A DNA stretch of 64,000 bases, taken from Aspergillus flavus (taxonomy: Eukaryota; Ascomycota; Eurotiomycetes; Eurotiales; Aspergillaceae). The DNA lies in the NCBI RefSeq assembly GCF_009017415.1, contig NC_092405.1, positions 1,736,001-1,800,000 of the forward strand, in the 5' to 3' direction. This document shows, piece by piece, positions 1 through 12,622 of the stretch; position 1 is the first letter of the stretch, and each line of letters begins with the position of its first letter. The position numbers and the translations under genes are program-made. A model generated the notes under the pieces. It did no database searches. It worked only from the letters and a program-made list of their open reading frames with translations, and was not told where the DNA came from.

Positions 1-531
1 TACTGCTGTGGCTCTGTCACAGTCAAAGATGGTTCCACGACTTGTTCATCTGAGGGGGATCCCTTCACGATTACCATGGGGACGGCGATTCCGGGCGTGG
101 CGGCGTTGGCTGTGAATAACTCGGACTCGGATTCGGGGTCGGGGTCGGGATCGGGATCGGATTCGAACAATAACAGTACTTGCGATGACGCTGACTATAA
201 ACTGAAGGAGAAGGCGTTGGATAATCATGATGTGGCTATTGGGGTCGGGGTGGGTGTGCCGCTGGGGGTTATTGCGATTGCGTCGATTGCTTGGGCTTTG
301 TATGAGCGGAGACAGAGACGGAGTGCTGTCCGGGGGGTTGGGGAGAAGGGGGATGCTGGGGGGTATATGGGGTTGAATGGGGGGAGTTTGAGTGGGAGTA
401 TGAATATGGGTGGGAATGGGAATATGGGAGGGAATATGGGTATGGGGGGTATGCCGCTGGCCGAGTTGAACACTACTCAGGCTAGTACTCAGCGGCCGGT
501 GGAGTTGGATTCTGGTAAGGTGCACAGGTAG
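1..531 (+). CDS. Single-pass membrane protein, 5' truncated by window edge
   Basis: The frame is open from base 1 to a TAG at 529-531, so the gene starts outside the window and the ATG at 76 is internal. About 176 residues remain. In order they show a Cys-containing ectodomain end (CC near residues 2-3 and two further Cys by residue 61), a Ser/Asp/Gly linker, one hydrophobic helix near residues 78-101, a basic stop-transfer (YERRQRR), and a cytosolic tail rich in Gly, Met and Asn. This is the layout of fungal type I surface or sensor proteins (WSC/Mid2-like architecture), but no named domain is visible and function is unknown. It converges with the F-box gene on the other strand. Confidence 0.7.
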   Translation, partial: YCCGSVTVKDGSTTCSSEGDPFTITMGTAIPGVAALAVNNSDSDSGSGSGSGSDSNNNSTCDDADYKLKEKALDNHDVAIGVGVGVPLGVIAIASIAWALYERRQRRSAVRGVGEKGDAGGYMGLNGGSLSGSMNMGGNGNMGGNMGMGGMPLAELNTTQASTQRPVELDSGKVHR

Positions 532-882
532 TAGTATTGTGGATGTGTTGTTATGTGTTATGTGTTTGGGTTTGTGTTATAGTTCGATACCTGGTTGCTT
601 TATTATGTACTTTACTTACTTTACTAACTAATGTTGGGCTGCAATGGATGATGTCAGATGCCGTGATTCTTGTCATACAGTCTTGTCCTGGAGGATTGGG
701 CTTTTCGGTGGAGCATTGCGAGTGGCTCGTTCGTATCTTCTAAATCTTCTAATACGAGATGCTGACTTGGTCTGGCGAACCTAATCGCATATCAGTGACC
801 TTCATTGTGTTTCCATTGTTTATGTAATGCTTATTATTATCTGTTTTATCTCGTATACCCGTCCATGTCTACCCAGTAGACC
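532..882. other. Intergenic, between convergent 3' ends
   Basis: This is T-rich sequence between two convergent genes and probably holds both 3' UTRs. I see no gene in it. Confidence 0.6.
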
Positions 883-2858
883 CTATCGTAGCCAGAATCC
901 ACGTTGGATGTGCAAGTGCATCGCCCGTTCCTCTCGGACAGATGGCTCCTTGTGGTTCGCCCTACGCGGACTGGCAGGGTTGAAGGTGGGAGGGCCCGTC
1001 GTCGTGTTGGGTTGGGTTTCAGGCGTGCCAGACATGTCCAAGCGCTGCAGACCGGGCAGTCGCAGCGCCGGATCGAAGTTGATGAGGATGATCGCCTGAA
1101 GATCCGAGCTCAGGCCCTCCTGGTTCACCGTGTAGATGATGGTCCGTTCATCCGCCATGGCCTCCACCTTGCCGGTTCGCTTGGATGGGCAGAGAAGTTG
1201 CGTCAACTCGGCCGGCGCGTTGTCAGGCGGCCATAGGCGGACTCCGCGTGATGCGAAGCGCTCTTCACTGCAACCTGCGGCTTGTCCATCTTCTTCCTGG
1301 TCTTCTTCCGTTATCTCCGGTTGATAGAGCAGGTTGGGGGTTCCTTCTTCGCCCGCCTCGTCGATCGGGCACTTGCGCTTGCGTGACACCATGCGCAGTC
1401 GCAGCCGGTCGTGCGGGATCAGGCTGCCCGGGGTTGGGCATGGGTCGTTAACGAGATCGACGAAGGTCGAGGCGGAGAGGTTGTACGTGCGTAGCTTGGT
1501 GCGGTTCAGGATGAAGTCCTGTCGATGTACGGGGTCGTCATGGCCCAGAGTGTATTCGGGGTGGTAGTGTCGGCGGAGGCGCTTCCGGGGGCGTTCGTAG
1601 TTCGGTTTGCTGGACGGGTCCAGGGTTTTGGTCAACGGTTCGTCCGGCAGAGAGACGGGACGGCAGGCTTCGCCCTGGTGCTTACTTTGCATGATCTCGG
1701 CGGGCGACGGGAGCGGCTGCACGTAGTAGGTGCGGAAATTCTCGCTGCCGCCCTTGTGCCACTCGCGACGACATTCCAGGATGATCAGCTGTTTCGTGGC
1801 CTCATCGTGTCGCAGGGAGATATCTGACCAGGAGTCGTTAATGGGGCCTTCCCGATGCTGTCGGCGCCAGGTCCGGTTGAGTGTCACGCGCTTCGTATTG
1901 TTGGTGGGGGCCACGCAGACCCAAACGTAGAATGAGGTCCAGTCGACTTCTTCCATTTCGAAAGCTGTCTGCGTCGACACGGCGTACAGATGGTCCTGGT
2001 GTACATCAAAACAGACCGTTTGTCCGATTTCGTTGCCGGCGAAATCGTGCAACTGCACCGGTTTCTCATTCGTCTGTTTGCCCGTTGCCAGCTCGAAGCA
2101 ATTGACGATCCATTGCTTATACCCATGATAACCCGCACCGGAGTGGGTCCCGTAATAGAGGTAAGATTGGTTGTGTCTCACGAATAATCGCTGTTTGTTC
2201 TCGAGTTGCCGGCGCAGGCGCAATCGCCCCTTTCCCCCTTCCGTCTTTCGCCGCATATCCACCGCCAGGAGCCAGGTTTCTCGCCGTTCTACAATCTCCA
2301 CTGAAAATGCCAGCACGCCATGACTGTAGTTCATCAGCGACAGTTGGGTTGGGTCTTCAGTCGGGTCGCAATCCGGGATCACGCGCGATAGCACCGCGTG
2401 CAGGTTCAGGACATGCTCAACTTGGCTGGCCCCATGGACATCCAAAGCGCGGATCTCGTCGTTGAACACGTAGCACAGCGCACCGCCGCTGTAGAGAAAG
2501 GCACTTCCGTAGCCGATGATCGAGGCCGAGTATGGATCTGCTGTTGCCACCGCTTCCTTGATGTCATATAGACGCCCCAGTGCTTTGCGGTATCCCGATT
2601 TCTTCTCGTTTGCTTGTTGCCCTTCCTTGGTATGGAGGAGGTGGTTCTGTGGCACTGTTAGTGTTCTACGCTCGACGCGGACGGTATAGATAGTATTACC
2701 TCGACTGTCTTCCGTGCCAGTGATTCGTTTCGCATCAAGGCATTCAGGCTTCGATTTACCCGGCTGAGATGTACGAAGTCATGACAGTCCAGGGTGGATG
2801 CCACTTGATAGAAAACATCGTAAGGGATACAATCCAGATTTCTGGTCATCACTGACAT
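883..2858 (-). CDS. F-box protein, 2 exons
   Basis: Exon 1 is 2858..2700 and exon 2 is 2646..883, joined in phase 0 across a 53-nt intron (2699..2647, GTAATA..CACAG, branch AACACTAAC). The product is about 640 aa. Residues ~7-50 are an F-box-like helix bundle (starting LDCIPYDVFYQVASTLDC), the Skp1-binding module of SCF ubiquitin ligases. The rest is a long unassigned region that alternates strand-like segments with charged linkers and could be a degenerate propeller. The start is the first Met before the F-box; Met4 is an alternative. The target is unknown. The F-box call follows from position and pattern only, since these motifs are weakly conserved. Confidence 0.75.
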
Positions 2859-5800
2859 GACCGAGGGGGCACACGATGGGTGTGAAAAGCATCTGAAGGA
2901 AGGAAGTAGATTGTACTGAAGAGGGAATGTAGTGAATAATATGACAGTAGTGTTCTCCAGGAAGACCGCCAGTGAATGCCCGGAGTGCAACGCAAGTCAA
3001 TGGTTGCTACCAAGTGTGAAGATTACCCACACCCTTGGAGACGGAATGAACCAGCTGAGAGCATGTTTTAGTAGTTCAGGAATGCGGCTCTAACAAGCAT
3101 GAGGATCATTGTGAGACGAGATCTGTAATCGTGGAGCCTCCCGACCCCAGCACAGCGATTGGCTCAGGGAGCGCTTATTAGGATTTGAGCCAAGTGGACA
3201 TCAAAATTAAAGCCCACATGCATCGAATGAAGGTCCGCGCGTCAAGGTCGGATGATGAAAGACTGCGATCGTCGCTTCATTGGCTTTCGAGCGGTGGGGT
3301 TGTTTCCCGTGTCCATTCGATTAGATGTCACAGAGCCTCATCTCGACATATTTGGTTTCATTTCCTTGTTCGGGTCCGTGATACCACGGGGACGATAACG
3401 GGTGAGATTGGTGGATCTGATTTCCAAATCTTTCTTTCTTTCTTTTTTTTTATTATTTCTTTGATGTCTGTCCTGTCTTTCAACCAGGTTACGTTTCAAA
3501 GCTAAAAATAAATCAATGATTTGGAAACGAACTGCGGAATGCGAAAGAGACCAAAGTTTGTTGGGGCTTCACCGACTTGGGCCTTTTTGCGGCTCTTTTT
3601 CAGCGTGGCGGAAAACAAAAGCCACCCAGCGCTAATTTTTTCTTACGCCGGTCGCTTCCTAGTTTATTTTACCCCATCCTGTCTGGCTCCGAATCGCCTC
3701 TTTCGCGCTTCGGAGAAACACTGAGCCCTCCAATGTCTCAGCGTTACACTATCGAAATTGACTGCTACTCCTAGTCCGTCAATAGTGATGCGGCTGCATG
3801 ACTGTGTACCAGCTGCTCCTTTACACCGAGAAACATACGTCTTTGCCACGCCGGATAAAAATATCGATCATTGAAATGATTGATAATGAATTGGTGCACA
3901 CGAGTCCCTTTTCAGTTTTACAAAAATTATTGAAACATTGAATTGAAACGCAACGATAGGTACAGTTAAGAAAATAATCAAACAAAAAACAAAAGGAAGA
4001 GAGAAAGCCTCCGATACTCGGGCCATGATTGCCATATCGACCAACTCGTGGCGGTGCTCGTAAGCTGCGAAATTACCCATGCCGTCACATCCGTCAGCCA
4101 ACTGGCCAGTGCGTTGCCCTCAGATCACAGCTTAAAACCATCTCACCCGACACGTCTACGGAATATACTCAACTGAGTAATACAGAGGACCAATAAACAC
4201 GACATGATGCTCGAAATATGGTTGCCTTTCAAGTCAAACAATGCCGACGGCAAACGAATAATTGCGCATCAACTGCGCCTTGCACTGCCTCCTTCCGGAC
4301 GAGGATCAATCAGGTACCCCCCGGAAGAGGCTGGTCATCCAGATCGCCGCACTGAGGCCCAAGTTGGCACACGATCGCCTGTCAATCCAAAGGTAAGGTG
4401 TCCATGCTTTGGGGGCTCTCATGCAACGGGGAGCATGACTGGTCGTCTCGTTTGATGTCGGATAGCCAGCCTCGTCGCTGCGTGAGCTCCCAATGCAAGG
4501 TGGCCGGGTCATCTTTGTCCATCGAGACCCACTTGCCAATCAGAAAAGGCCCGTTCGAGATAAGCCATAAGCATGGATATTCGAGCTCTGCGGGGTATCA
4601 CAACTGGTCCAAACCTAGTCCCCCCGTCACGTTGTACTGCACGTCACCCCACGAGATGTGTCGACGATCTTCCGAGTGCGTGAGCACCCAGATTGGTCGA
4701 CACGTCTGGGAACGTGGTCGATGGATTCGTCTGGATCCTGTGCCTATGCGTCGTTCTAGGTGAAGGAAGCAAGGATCCCTGTCTGGTCACATTCCTGCTT
4801 GTCGGCTGCTTTGTTTGCTAGCATCCTTGTAGACCTCGAAAGAAGAGGGGTTGGTCTTGATGATATGGAGCACGAGCACAGACAATTGAGTTTCCCTCCG
4901 GTACCTCGATAGTGATGCTAACCTCGGTGTGTAGAACTGCAGGAGCCAATCCTCGTGTAAGAGGGAACCCACTGAGGCTCAACAGTGTCATGTTGTAAAT
5001 AAATTCAGAGGCTCGTATCCTGAGCTCGGGGATTTCTTGTGCTATCAAGCTAAGGTTTATTCTTGATCATTTTTCTTTTCCCGTACGAAGCTCTACTCGT
5101 GTGCTATATGCTTAAAACGTGGTGTGAGTGATTTGTTGCCCTCTACCGTGGCTGGCTTTGTATCGTTGAGGCTCTTAACATCATCACGCTTTCCCAGTGG
5201 GTAGGTATCATGATTACCCTGCATACGTACTTGGGAGTAAATGGGTCTACATTATATAAACCGTCACATTGGACTCTGATAAAGCTATATTATGCTATTA
5301 CTAGACGCCAGCACCCCAGTCAACCCACCATTCATCATGTCGTGGAGTTGGCTACCGGTTGCGGCGCTTACTCCCAACACGGTACGCGGTGGTACATTAG
5401 TAACATACCAACTAACATGTTTCATGGTGGTCATGTGAGCATGACCCCGTGACCGCAATAAAGACTTGGCCGTCAAGCAGAAGCGTCTGGCCCTTTGGTG
5501 ACGGCCTTAAGAGACTCGTACTATAATGTCCCCAAGAAAATGAGAAGACGACTGGTACGGTGGTGCAGTCCTCGTGACCTGAACCGGATCAACTGATAGG
5601 CATGTCTCCTGGCCAAGGCTGGATGATCGGCCAGCCGGCAACCGAGGATTCCATCATTGTCCTTCCACCATCGTCATTTATGGGCAGCCCCCATGTGCCC
5701 GGCTGCAGGCCAAGACCAAGACAGTTATGCTGGTGCCTAGCGAACATTCCGGAAGGTTGCCTCCTCGGGACAAGCGCGGAACTCGTCAAGATTCCTGGGG

Positions 5801-6728
5801 AAATGAAATCAATGGATTGGCTGGGAGGACATCCACTGTGGCACGTACCATGGAACCAGGGCTGTAGGGCTGTCCCATCCAAATTAACTTGGAAGGGAGA
5901 GTACGTATCATCTGTTGAGAAGCATGAAGCCAAACGTTCTGCAAGACGGGTTGAGGGGCGAATTCTATTTGCCGAGATTACCGGAATCCACCTTCAGGAT
6001 TCTGCGGTAAGGCTGACGCCTGACGGCCTCCCAATGGATGATGTTGTGATTGATTGATGATGGCGTTCCGTAGTCATGGATTACTCATGCCGATCGAGGA
6101 CCTTTTTTTGGGGTCAATTTTCAGGTGCGATTTTTGTGGGCTATGATTGTAGATATCGCCAAAAAACGTAGACGAACGAGACCGGTGCAATTGACTTGCA
6201 GAGTCCGTCGCTAAGTCCCCTCACACCGACCTCATTCACAACAGAAAAAGGCAATGAAAAAGACACATCCGCTCTCTCTCACTTGACCGCTGCTGCCCTA
6301 TCCGCCTCGTGTCAGACCCACTGGGCACGATTGGGCCAATCGCTCGACGGGACGGACCCCACCGAGGAATGCGGACTATCAGCCAGCCCTGCCTCAGGTT
6401 CCTCGTTCTTGTTAAATCTCGCGTTCTTGTCTTTTCTTCTTCCTCTTCTTCCATTTCGTATTCCTTGATCACATTCATATTCTCTTCTTGTTCTTCCCCC
6501 CATTCCGTCTCCAGTGGGAAGATAAGCTTACTTTTCTTCACGATCTTGTGGGTTGAAGGGTTCGTATTTAGCCCCCCTGACACGGTGCACTGACTTTCTC
6601 CACACGAGTGACTGTTTCTTGGCGAGGGGAAATTGACTGTTCATTCAACTCCCACTCTCACTCACACGCACCTTTCTCTCTTGCTATCACTTCACGGTCA
6701 CGAGTGACATCTCATCTCAATCTAATTG
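2859..6728. other. Intergenic region with no convincing gene
   Basis: This 3.9-kb stretch has only short frames on both strands. Minus-strand frames at ~4300-5050 read like protein in pieces (for example the string KWVSMDKDDPATLHWELTQ near 4400-4540) but change frame and carry stops, so a decayed gene is possible. An open frame at 5602-6057 (+) has no recognisable family. The last ~500 bases are pyrimidine-rich and probably form the promoter and 5' UTR of the metacaspase gene. Confidence 0.4.
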
Positions 6729-8414
6729 ATGTACCACCCAAATTACAATTACCCTCCCCCGCAGCCGGGTTGGGGAGGTGGTTACTACCCGCCGCCGCAG
6801 CAACATCAGCAGCAGCAGCAGCAGTGGTCACCACCACCGCCGCAGCCTTACTAGTAAGATACCTCTTTTGTCCACTCACCGTCCTGCCATTAGGGCTAAC
6901 CGGTCCAAGTTCCAATGGATACCCTCCTCCATCGCAATCCCCCCATTCATATTCTCCACCACAATATCCGCCCCACGGCCAATATGAATATGGCCATCAC
7001 ACTCCGACCCCGCCCCCATCGTCGGGGTCACAGTATCGCTCTTATCACAGTAAGCGAAGGCATCCTAACCTTACTACAGGCTGGAACGACTAACCATCCT
7101 AGGTCACTCGCCGTCATGGGGCCAAATGCCCCCACGCCCTCCCATGGAGGCGCAGCAGTTCGGCAAGGGAGCTCCGTCCAACTATCGCTTCCAGTACTCC
7201 GCTTGTACGGGCCGACGGAAGGCCCTGTTGATTGGGATTAACTATGCCGGGCAGCCGAACGCCCTCCGCGGCTGTATCAATGATGTGACCAACATGTCGA
7301 CCTTCCTCCATGAAAGATACGGCTACCGGAGAGAAGACATGGTCATCCTGACCGACGACCAACAGAACCCCATGAGTGTCCCAACAAAAGCCAATATCCT
7401 GCGAGCGATGCAATGGCTGGTCAAGGATGCGCAGCGGAACGATTCGCTTTTCATTCATTTCTCAGGTAAAATTATCGCGTAAGGTGACCGGAATTTATTG
7501 GCTGATTGATCTAGGACATGGTGGTCGAACACCCGATCTGGATGGAGACGAGGAGGATGGTAAGTTTCTGGCCCCTTATCCCATGATATTTATTCATGAC
7601 TAGTGCTGACGGACACAAGGATACGATGACGTTATCTATCCGGTAGACTACCGTACAGCAGGACACATTGTAGACGATGACATGCACGCTATTATGTATG
7701 TATGCTCTCCTCTTACTGCTCGCCTCAGCACTGACAATATTTGAAGGGTACGCCCGCTGCAACCGGGTGTTCGACTGACCGCTATTTTCGACTCCTGCCA
7801 CTCGGGTACTGCCCTGGACCTTCCTTACGTATACTCCACTCAGGTGTGTGTTTCTCCCGTTTAACGTGCCTTTAAGTTGCTCACCTCAGCTAGGGTATTC
7901 TGAAAGAACCTAATCTCGCCAAAGAGGCGGCCCAGGACCTCTTTAGCGCCATTACGTCGTATGGACAAGGCGACTTCGCTAGTGTGGCCCAGACTGCAAT
8001 TGGCTTCCTCAAGAAAGCTGCCCTGGGCGAGTCTGCTCGCGAACGAACCGTTAAAACCAAGACTTCCCCTGCGGATGTCGTCATGTTTTCAGGTTCCAAG
8101 GATACCCAAACTTCGTAAGTACTCTAGCAGGAGTCATGGTAATTCGCAGCTAACAGGGTGATAGAGCGGATACCTTCCAGGACGGACAGGCTCGAGGTGC
8201 ATTGAGCTGGGCCTTTATCAAGACGTTACAAGCGCGTCCAAACCAGAGCTATTTACAACTGCTTAACTCGATCCGGTCCGAATTAGAAGGCAAATACAGT
8301 CAGAAGCCGCAGCTGAGCTGCAGCCACCCTCTAGGTGAGTTGCTGATCTTTCTCGTCGACTTATTCTGCTCTCTACTAACAGTCCTAGATACCAACTTGC
8401 TTTTTGTGATGTGA
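6729..8414 (+). CDS. Metacaspase (clan CD, C14B), 9 exons
   Basis: Nine exons: 6729-6853, 6910-7049, 7103-7465, 7515-7559, 7620-7695, 7747-7843, 7894-8114, 8165-8334 and 8389-8414. All joins keep frame and give 420 aa. Residues 1-~95 are a Pro/Gln/Tyr-rich prodomain typical of type I metacaspases. The p20 core follows, with ALLIGINY, the catalytic His at ~211 in SGHGG and the catalytic Cys at ~267 in DSCHSG. The p10-like end includes GALSWAFI and finishes [11 protein letters not shown]. Metacaspases are Ca2+-dependent Arg/Lys-specific proteases linked to proteostasis and stress-induced death. This is one of the CasA/CasB types of Aspergillus, but I cannot say which. Two splice sites fall right beside the catalytic His. 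Confidence 0.93.
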
Positions 8415-9552
8415 TATGTACTGTATGAGACATGATGTATGCGTAGTTTCTTTTTGGGTTTACACGATTTATGATGTTCAATAGCATTTGCATGGGCCTT
8501 CGAGCAAAGCCCAGACCATGTTTTCTTTCGGCTTTATTTCGATGCATTGTTGGCTAGACAGCAGCGCTGTATAGTTATTGATAATACTATCTGACCGGTC
8601 GCACACTTAAGATACAATACTTTAGTCTTGGCTATATGGCTCTGACTTCCTCTCTTGTTAGCGTCGTGGATATGAGCTCTAAGTGCATATCCGACATGCA
8701 TGTAGATTTTAAATCCTGGTAACCGAAAGTCCCTCACTCTGCAAACCTGTTGATCGAGGTAATAACCAGTCATGTATAATAATTTTCGACACTTTGTCTT
8801 GCATCGAGTCTGCCGTAGCTACCTGAGAAATTTGAGTATGAGAGGATGCCCATCTTCAATGAAATTTGGGCCATATACGATGCCATCAGAGTCCTACTAA
8901 CGAATCTGGTAAAACGAATTTGATGTCTTTACAATGTAATGCATTATTAGCTGCCTGATATTCCCTCGGGGGCTTTAGAATGTTTCAGAATACCCCATTA
9001 AAGTCTCAGTACGCATTAGCGCACAACTAGTTTAACCCAAGATCGAATAGACTTTTGTTCGGTGGTTTCAGATTTTTATGTACGCGGTCCTTTTCCGTAG
9101 TAGAGCCGACCTGCTTAGAAAATAGAATCTACACTAAGGATGTAGACACTAGCAATATACTAGAAGTCAACCATAAGGCATCTCAATTCCCCTCCAGAAG
9201 CGTTGAGCAAAACCGTATAGAACCTCCTCATTATAGCCATATCCAGTGACACATGGTAATGAATGTGGACATCTGCCTCCAACAGTGCATCTCATATCAA
9301 ACTGCAGCACTTCCAGACTCTCTATAACCTCTTCCCTTACACAGCAATCTCAACCAGGGACTAAGCGAGAGCAACCTCAACACCTGGCTATTCCAAAAAC
9401 CGTACAGACACCAAAATCAACTTATCATCTTGGCTATGCGGCTCATAGAGCCTGGGTTCCATAAAGATCAAGATCTTCTACCCTCCTCATATAAGCCTTG
9501 TGCTACTAAACAAGAACTATATTTCTCTAATATTGTATTTCTTATAATAAGA

Positions 9553-9950
9553 CATGTCCAGCTGGTCTGAAGATGTCGTCAAGAGATTCTACGCCAGTAA
9601 CTCCTCGATCATCCCGAACCAGTCGAGTACCCACTCCCCCAACTCAAACCAATGCTCATCTACATACTAACTATGCCATCGAATAGATAGCGCAAGCCTC
9701 TATTATTCCATGTATATGGCAACCCTCAGGGAGCCTTCTGTACCTGGTACAGAATATGTCTAATCTGAGCCAGACATAGGTATGTATGGTCTATATTAAG
9801 CTTTATATGATATACAAAGAAATCATCGAAGCGTTCGAAAGAAGTCACGCCTTAACGAAGTCTATACTAATAGGAAGCTCTTATAGCACAGACACAGTAG
9901 TGGAGACGCCGTCTGGAGAATTTTCGTTGCTGTTAGGTTAAACCCCTAAA
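9553..9950 (+). pseudogene. Possible degenerate coding relic
   Basis: From an ATG near 9570 a Ser/Thr/Pro-rich frame (beginning MSSRDSTPVTPRSSRTSRVP) runs about 37 codons to a stop. Protein-like text resumes in the same region (containing KEIIEAFERSHALTKS, then GSSYSTDTVVETPSGEFSLL) with several interruptions. The style resembles the start of retroelement gag-like or other repeated fungal proteins, but no domain can be named. Confidence 0.2.
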
Positions 9951-10482
9951 GCTAAATATGGAAACCCTCCTCATGGAGGAAGGGAGGATCCATGCAAGAG
10001 ATACATGGAATCTCCCTCCCAGCCTGTCAAAGCATTGAGAACGAACAACGGAACATTACAGCATATCAACAGGCTAATTGCCAACATGACCAGCAGACAC
10101 CATTTTAGCTAATGTAAAGGGAAGGAAATAACGAAAAGGTTGAGGAAGAGGAGGGATATTATCCTAAACCGAGTGTAAAGAGGAGAAGGGGGGGTGGGCG
10201 ATATGAGATACGGGTGAGAGATATTTTCGTCAAGAAAGCTGCGAAACAGCAGAAATATCCCAATCACAATCTCAACAGGCAGTGCGAGAGACGCCTCGCC
10301 TGTTTTATTGGCCAGCGCTCTTCCTGATGTGCTGATGTTGAGAGGGCTCGTGAGTTGATAGAGGGAGTAGAGTCCCTCGTACCCAAAATCCAACACCTAT
10401 ACTCCCAGTAAGGTAGCGTCAAACACTGACATTTATCGAGAATCGAGCAGTCAATTCAATAAGGGTAGCTCTGCAGTGATTA

Positions 10483-10960
10483 AAGGAATGGAAGAAGAGG
10501 ATAAAGAGCTTCCATCGATTGAGAGTATGCTTCGAGTAGATGCATGCTACCGTCCGTGAGAGTATTAGGATGTTGGCAGCTCTGAAAGATAGCCTCGCTC
10601 TTCCTCCTGTGTCCGCGGCTCAGGCAGCGAGCGACGACCCTTTTGTCGATGCCTCCGGTCCTCCTGCCAAGCGTCCCCGCTCTTCTCGAGCTTCGATATG
10701 TAGTGTCGCCTCCGCCGCACGCCTATTGCTTACTTAGTTTCAGATTAGCGTACCGCGTTCCGAGCCGCATGCGGCCGGATCTACGCCCGTGAAAAAGAGG
10801 TGTCTGAAGGTATCTCGGGTTGAGGCTGGTGGTAGTGCGACTGCTACTCCGACGCGTCGTTCATCCTTATTGAAGGCCAACTTTGATCGTTTAGAGGACG
10901 ATGGTCTCGGCCCTGAACGTTTCTCATGAAATCGATGGGACGTGAGCCGAACGAACAAAA
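10483..10960 (+). pseudogene. Possible degenerate coding relic with NLS-like motif
   Basis: A locally G+C-richer patch reads as protein-like text across two open stretches separated by a stop or possible intron near 10720-10745. It contains a bipartite-like basic motif (PPAKRPRSSR) and a basic KKRCLKVSR segment, then a LEDDGLGPERFS ending. The composition differs from the A+T-leaning flanks. It could be a fragment of a transposon or nuclear-protein gene. No intact model can be built. Confidence 0.2.
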
Positions 10961-12622
10961 GCGAATTACATTTAACTTACAACCAAAGCCGTCGCTATTG
11001 TTAAATCTTTAGCAGCATTGTACGGCAGCAGTCTTCTAATCACATTTTGGCGAGTTTTACCGTTGCCAGAAAGTTGCCATATCAAGCAGAATGACTAATG
11101 ATATCCCCCAAGAGCTGGGACATGTCATGGGGACACAAAGTCTAGCAGTATAGCTCGCCAATTGTGCAGGTCGAAGCTCCTACTTAAATCTTTTCCCCTT
11201 TTTGGGAACGCGATAAGCTCACTGGGGTCTTACTGAGATCGAAATTCAGGATAGGGCTGAGGACTACACTTTAGTTCAAGCCGTCTTGGATTGGCACAAG
11301 GAAAACAAGGTCAATGTTGCTGGGAATCTGAAGGTCTACTTGTATATCTGGGGCGCGGTAACCAAGGATCTTATCTGTGGATGAGATGCTTGGTTTTAAA
11401 GTGACCTAAGTGCACGTCTAGCAAACTATGCTCTAAATTGCAATACACTACCGTTTAGCATCGTATATAGCCGTCGATATTAAGCTATGCTAATACTACA
11501 ACAAGACCTGAGCATCTTACGGAACACGGTAAGGGAGGATCTCAGCGCCCAAATTCTCCCGTTCTCATTCTGTCCTTGATACAGACCGAGCCAACACCAG
11601 CAGTCCATCATCCCCATTTCCCAGCCAGTCCCAGTTTAACCCAGTCATCCAATCGAATCGAAGAAAAGCAAAGCCCTCCAAGCCATGAAACGAGACCCAT
11701 ATATGTATCTTAAATTGCGTTATGTCCAGCAGGCCCACCGATGCTTGGTAATACCCTGCCCCAATTATGGGACCGTTGAGCAAATGGATACTACCTAAGA
11801 TCGCTAGACTATTTAATTGGCCCCGCAAAAAGGGGCAATTAGGGCTTCTTACTTAATCCAGATGTTGGTGTATGTACATTTTCATTGGTCAGAGAGCTCC
11901 ACCTTTAACGTTGCGGACACCAAAGTTTGGTGACCACTGACCAGACAAATCCTCCACTGATTAAGCAATAATCCAAGCATTTTTGTGTGGGAATTGAGAA
12001 AGGAGATGCGTTAGTTAGGGAGGACATGGGGCTATTTTTTAGTCTTGTGAGCAGAGGGAAACGGTGATGCTAATGCTGCTCTCCTTCTTACATTCTTCCT
12101 ACTTCGACTTGCGTTGTAAGCAAATCGGAAGTCATGGTGAAAATTTCGCGGTTATTCTGTTGTGCTGGTATTAATGGTGAGTGGCAAGTTGGACAATATA
12201 TTTTTCGAATCTACCCCCACACAAAGACGATGTAACGTGGTTTCAATAGCTTGAGATATCTCTAGTATTGCTGTTTATGGAAAGGACATAAAGCCCAATA
12301 TATTGACCGAAGGTAGGCACCGGAAAGTCCGGAAACCACATGTACGAATCTGTGTAGACTTGTGGATATACACACTCTTACTACCGGAGAAGAATTTTCG
12401 TGATTGACTATAATTAGATCAGCTGAATAATAGTCTCATGTATAAGTTATGTAATGCGTATATTAGGCATTCCATTCATCGTAGCCAGGATATCATTAAC
12501 TAAGCAGATTGCAATAGGGTTATCATCATAAATCAAATCATATCTAAAACCAAACGCCACTTGACATCGCAGGTACGGTCATATACATTAAGTACAGCCG
12601 CATGCATCATGAGAATCATCAT

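Larger units (their letters stand above)
8415..12622. other. Gene-poor region with coding relics
   Basis: The region is A+T-leaning with no intact gene. Two stretches look like old coding DNA and are listed separately (9553-9950 and 10483-10960). An imperfect inverted repeat lies at about 9978-10016, where GGGAGG-ATCCATG pairs with CATGGAATCTCCCTCCC around a 9-nt loop. The last ~600 bases, next to the 3' end of the DUF3712 gene, hold nothing I recognise. Confidence 0.4.

Noticed and set aside
46..525. Long minus-strand frame (159 codons) opposite the first gene
   Set aside because: It is antisense to a frame with a clear membrane-protein layout. Its His/Pro/Ser-rich text is what the reverse of Gly/Met/Ser codons gives.
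4306..5048. Possible minus-strand gene
   Set aside because: Protein-like pieces exist but in different frames with stops, and no family could be named, so it is not called as a gene.
5602..6057. 151-codon plus-strand frame
   Set aside because: No recognisable domain, no splice or promoter context, and an equally long frame lies on the opposite strand. It is probably open by chance.
6236..6583. Minus-strand frame rich in Glu/Arg
   Set aside because: It comes from the pyrimidine-rich leader upstream of the metacaspase gene; low-complexity reverse translation.
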